A DNA stretch of 42,634 bases, taken from contig QMVG01000007.1 in assembly GCA_003660975.1 (NCBI GenBank), forward strand, positions 1 through 42,634. Direction: 5' to 3'. Below are positions 40,731 through 42,634 of this stretch, in pieces. Numbering within the stretch: the first letter of the stretch is position 1; each line of letters opens with the position of its first letter. The notes beneath the pieces are model-generated. The model saw nothing but the letters and a program-made list of their open reading frames with translations, searched no databases and was not told the DNA's origin. This DNA is from Microcaldota archaeon. GTDB lineage: Archaea > B1Sed10-29 > B47-G15. Position numbers and translations under genes: made by a program.

Positions 40731-41297
40731 TCACGGCCTCTTTATCTTTGGGTTTTTAACAAACAAATAGTACTTGCAGTTTCCTTGCAGTTCTTCCAGT
40801 ATCCTGTCAACTATTACCCTCTTTGGGTCAGGCATCAGGTTTATCCTCTCGGATATCTCTTTAAAGGATTCAAAATTTTTCTTCTCCCTCTCGTCAAGTA
40901 TGTCAAACATGTGCTTCTTGCCAACGCCTGGCAACAGCTCCAAGGAGTGCTGCCTTATTGTTATTGGACCTGCCTTATTGAAGAAATCGACAAATTCCTT
41001 TTCTCTTTGCTCGACCATCTCGTTAACCACATCTCTCAATTCATTTCTTGCTGTGGCTGTTAACCTAGAAAAGTCAAGCTTCCCTTTTATGTACTGAATC
41101 TTGTCTCTTTTTTCCTTTCCTATATATACTCTGTCGCGAAGAGAAAGCTTCACGCCTGGCTTAACGCTCAACTCAAGAAGGGTGAAGTATTTTTCTCCCA
41201 GAGCTTGCGCTATGGCTTCCTTCTTATAAGAGGAAGCATATCCCATTGGGAGAAAGTCCAATACAATTGCGTACTCTTCTCTAAACAATTCATCCAC
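40731..41297 (-). CDS. DUF655 family protein
   Basis: The 188-residue protein begins MDELFREEYAIVLDFLPMGY, the DUF655 N-terminus, with an OB-like segment (VKPGVKLSLRDRVYIGKEKR, about 46-65) and a helix-hairpin-helix-like LELLPGVGKKHMFDIL (about 118-133). DUF655 is nearly always between rpoF and ksgA in archaea and probably binds RNA or DNA, but its role is not known. Its ATG lies 11 bp after the rpoF stop. Confidence 0.9.
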   Translation of the reverse strand: MDELFREEYAIVLDFLPMGYASSYKKEAIAQALGEKYFTLLELSVKPGVKLSLRDRVYIGKEKRDKIQYIKGKLDFSRLTATARNELRDVVNEMVEQREKEFVDFFNKAGPITIRQHSLELLPGVGKKHMFDILDEREKKNFESFKEISERINLMPDPKRVIVDRILEELQGNCKYYLFVKNPKIKRP

Positions 41298-41307
41298 CCT
41301 TCTGTTG

Positions 41308-41646
41308 TCATAGCTTTTGCACTATCTCAAGTATTTTTTTTATCTGAGGCTCTTTTAAATCGAACCTGATCTTTTCAAATATCAGTTTTACCTGCTCTTT
41401 ATTTGTTGGTTTAACATCCACTATCTTCACTGCGGTTTTTTCATCTATTCCCATGGCTGTCAGCTCGTTTATAGCTTCCTTTACCTTCTTCGATGAGCTT
41501 TTTCCAAACTCCTTGGCATAATCAAGCGTAACCTTTTGCTCGTAGGTCAGCTCTCCAAATTCCTTTTCCTGCTTTTCAAGTATTTTTTTTACCTCTGTGA
41601 GAGGTATGTATTTTTGTCCTATAATCTCCTTTCCTATCATATACAT
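41308..41646 (-). CDS. rpoF: RNA polymerase subunit Rpo4 (RpoF)
   Basis: The protein of about 112 residues matches archaeal Rpo4/Rpb4: an N-terminal MIGKEIIGQKYIPLTEVKK strand/helix and a C-terminal HRDC-like helical part (EAINELTAMGIDEKTAVKIV then KEQVKLIFEKIRFDL). It forms the polymerase stalk with Rpo7. The ATG at 41646 overlaps the L21e stop (TGATG); the next ATG at 41640 is a close alternative. Normal length. Confidence 0.9.
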   Translation of the reverse strand: MYMIGKEIIGQKYIPLTEVKKILEKQEKEFGELTYEQKVTLDYAKEFGKSSSKKVKEAINELTAMGIDEKTAVKIVDVKPTNKEQVKLIFEKIRFDLKEPQIKKILEIVQKL

Positions 41647-41942
41647 CACTTCTGCGCTGTTAGATGAACAGGGTGCACAAGCACTTTCTTCTTTGCTTCT
41701 ATATCAGATACCTCCACATAATAACAATCTCCCTGCTTCCCTTTTATCACTCCTGTTTTTCCCCAAAACCTTCTGTGGGGCCTCCCATTGTGAACAGAGC
41801 TGTCGACTGTTATGTGCACCCTTTGGCCTGTCTTAAACTCTTGTATGAATTTATTAACATTAGGTATGCCTTTTTCTCTAACCCTTTTTCTAGCCTTGCT
41901 TCTAGTTTTTGCCATCGGTCCCTTATGTCTATGCTTAACCAT
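41646..41942 (-). CDS. rpl21e: 50S ribosomal protein L21e
   Basis: The start is ATG 41942 (MVKHRHKGPMAKTRS) with GGAGG 7 nt upstream; an upstream TTG at 41948 is less likely. The 98-residue protein has the L21e core GQRVHITVDSSVHNGRPHRRF (about 41-60) and the GKTGVIKGKQGDCYYVEV segment. First gene of the four-gene rpoF-DUF655-ksgA-archaeosine operon. Confidence 0.95.
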   Translation of the reverse strand: MVKHRHKGPMAKTRSKARKRVREKGIPNVNKFIQEFKTGQRVHITVDSSVHNGRPHRRFWGKTGVIKGKQGDCYYVEVSDIEAKKKVLVHPVHLTAQK

Positions 41943-42000
41943 AAGCAATCCTCCTACACTCCTTTATTTTTGTGTTAAGTTAGTATTTAAAACAAACACC

Positions 42001-42009
42001 TTTATATAT
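42001..42009 (+). promoter_or_regulatory. TATA box of the 106-aa membrane gene
   Basis: TTTATATAT, about 27 bp before the ATG at 42033, with no Shine-Dalgarno site; a leaderless promoter. Confidence 0.55.
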
Positions 42010-42032
42010 CTGTTACCACTAAAAAGTAGTGT

Positions 42033-42353
42033 ATGGGAGAGATGACAGGCGAAGACAGGATATTTAAGTTTTGCATGGCTGTATTCGTATTGCTATTGTC
42101 TTATTATGCCATATATGGCGTGACAAATTTATTCAAGTTGCTCATATTCCTCGTAGCCCTTACAGCTGTAATACTAATGCTAAAAGGTGTTGTGGAAATA
42201 ATACTTTACGGAGAGCACCAGTCGTTTTCATCTGGAGGGGCCATAGCAGTGCTGCTTGTGCTCTTGTTCCAAGGAATGCCTGTCTTAATAAATGCTTTTC
42301 TCTTCATAGCTAGCATTCCGTTAACCTTGCTCTCAATGTTAAAGGGCTTCTAA
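42033..42353 (+). CDS. Small multi-pass membrane protein
   Basis: The 106-residue protein has three helices (about 12-30, 34-56 and 70-102, the last possibly two). It has a charged start (MGEMTGEDRIFK), no cysteine pattern and no known family. A TATA box at 42001-42009 places the transcript start near the ATG. It lies between the L21e unit (divergent) and tbp (same strand). Confidence 0.65.
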   Translation: MGEMTGEDRIFKFCMAVFVLLLSYYAIYGVTNLFKLLIFLVALTAVILMLKGVVEIILYGEHQSFSSGGAIAVLLVLLFQGMPVLINAFLFIASIPLTLLSMLKGF

Positions 42354-42461
42354 AAGCTTGGCTTTTTAAAGCATAAGCTTTAAATACCTTTTTAAATACT
42401 ATATTAATCCCTTTATAAGCAAATTTATTGCACTGGTTTTAAACAGTAAGGAGCTGGTATT
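42354..42461 (+). promoter_or_regulatory. tbp promoter region with repeated TATA-like words
   Basis: TTTAAATAC occurs twice (42379-42387 and 42391-42399), 12 bp apart, and CTTTATAAGC at 42411-42420 is the best TATA, about 45 bp before the ATG. GGAG lies 9 nt before the ATG, so this gene has a leader. A gene encoding TBP preceded by several TBP-like sites hints at self-control. Confidence 0.4.
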
Positions 42462-42634
42462 ATGGATATTAATTTTAAAATAGAGAACATAGTGGCATCT
42501 GCTTCTCTTGGTGTGGAGCTAGACCTCTATGCGATAGCAAGAGAGGTTGAGAATGTAGAATACGAACCAGAGCAGTTCCCAGGAGCTATACTGAAGCTGA
42601 AGAATCCAAAAACAAGCTTGCTTCTTTTCAAGAA
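42462..42634 (+). CDS. tbp: TATA-box binding protein, 5' part (partial)
   Basis: The first 57 codons before the right edge encode IENIVASASLGVELDLYAIA then YEPEQFPGAILKLKNPKTSL, the first repeat of archaeal TBP (FPGAILKL is diagnostic). The ATG at 42462 has GGAG 9 nt upstream. TBP recruits TFB and RNA polymerase at TATA boxes. The rest is outside the window. Confidence 0.95.
   Translation, partial: MDINFKIENIVASASLGVELDLYAIAREVENVEYEPEQFPGAILKLKNPKTSLLLFK

Noticed and set aside
1-42634. CRISPR array or insertion sequence
   Set aside because: No regularly spaced repeats and no transposase-like protein were seen; the only tandem repeat is inside the Kazal protein gene.

Overview
The window is archaeal chromosome. 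The evidence is ribosomal proteins S8e and L21e, RNA polymerase subunit Rpo4 (RpoF), DUF655, Dim1/KsgA, a Rio1 kinase, a Dim2-like KH protein, both topoisomerase VI subunits, Hef, KEOPS Cgi121, archaeosine biosynthesis and the start of a TATA-binding protein. Many first genes of transcription units have a TATA-like box 24-30 bp before the start codon (leaderless style), while operon-internal genes have strong GGAGG/GGTG Shine-Dalgarno sites. Most genes are moderate in G+C. A DPANN or euryarchaeal lineage is possible, but I cannot place the organism from the sequence alone. All calls come from reading the sequence; no alignments were run.

Layout. 1-6.1 kb: the 3' end of an AT-rich unknown gene, a lipoprotein, a CorA-type transporter, an SdpI-type membrane protein with a small Cys-rich partner, an APC permease, two exported/anchored unknowns, a small membrane protein and endonuclease III. 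6.1-7.1 kb: an anchored Cys-rich unknown. 7.1-12.9 kb: a five-gene minus-strand operon that reads as a vitamin B12 salvage-and-use pathway: class II ribonucleotide reductase (nrdJ), cob(I)alamin adenosyltransferase, an ECF S-component, and two surface proteins with the DUF4430 (transcobalamin-like) fold. The larger surface protein resembles animal intrinsic factor in its domain set. 13-15 kb: an autoregulated-looking iron-sulfur operon (HTH regulator, iscS, iscU) with two perfect inverted-repeat operators flanking the TATA box. 15.2-17.7 kb: an AT-rich accessory block (PIN-GNAT-PUA/EVE-like fusion, ASCH protein, flavin-binding split-barrel protein) bordered by a broken small ORF and low-complexity sequence.

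17.7-30.6 kb: HD hydrolase, adenosine-type deaminase, Ogg-type glycosylase, a repeat-containing helical unknown, S8e, Cgi121, a small-protein/membrane-protein operon, a secreted protein with tandem repeats and a Kazal domain coupled to a lipoprotein, Hef with an HD phosphohydrolase, and alanyl-tRNA editing AlaX. 30.6-36.4 kb: a radical SAM activase homologue, a membrane protein, then the rio1-KH-top6B-top6A cluster and a DUF1699-like HTH protein. 36.4-38.7 kb: two short proteins absent from a long-ORF view, tRNA-Asn(GTT), YjbQ, a palindromic divergent promoter with an orphan structured transcript, and an MFS transporter. 38.7-41.9 kb: the L21e-rpoF-DUF655-ksgA operon, ending with a radical SAM protein that appears to join RaSEA and the ArcS lysine-transferase domain in one chain. 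42.0-42.6 kb: a small membrane protein and the 5' end of tbp.

The strongest candidates for something new are the B12-capture operon, the ArcS-RaSEA fusion, the isc operator pair, the PIN-GNAT-PUA block and the Kazal surface protein.
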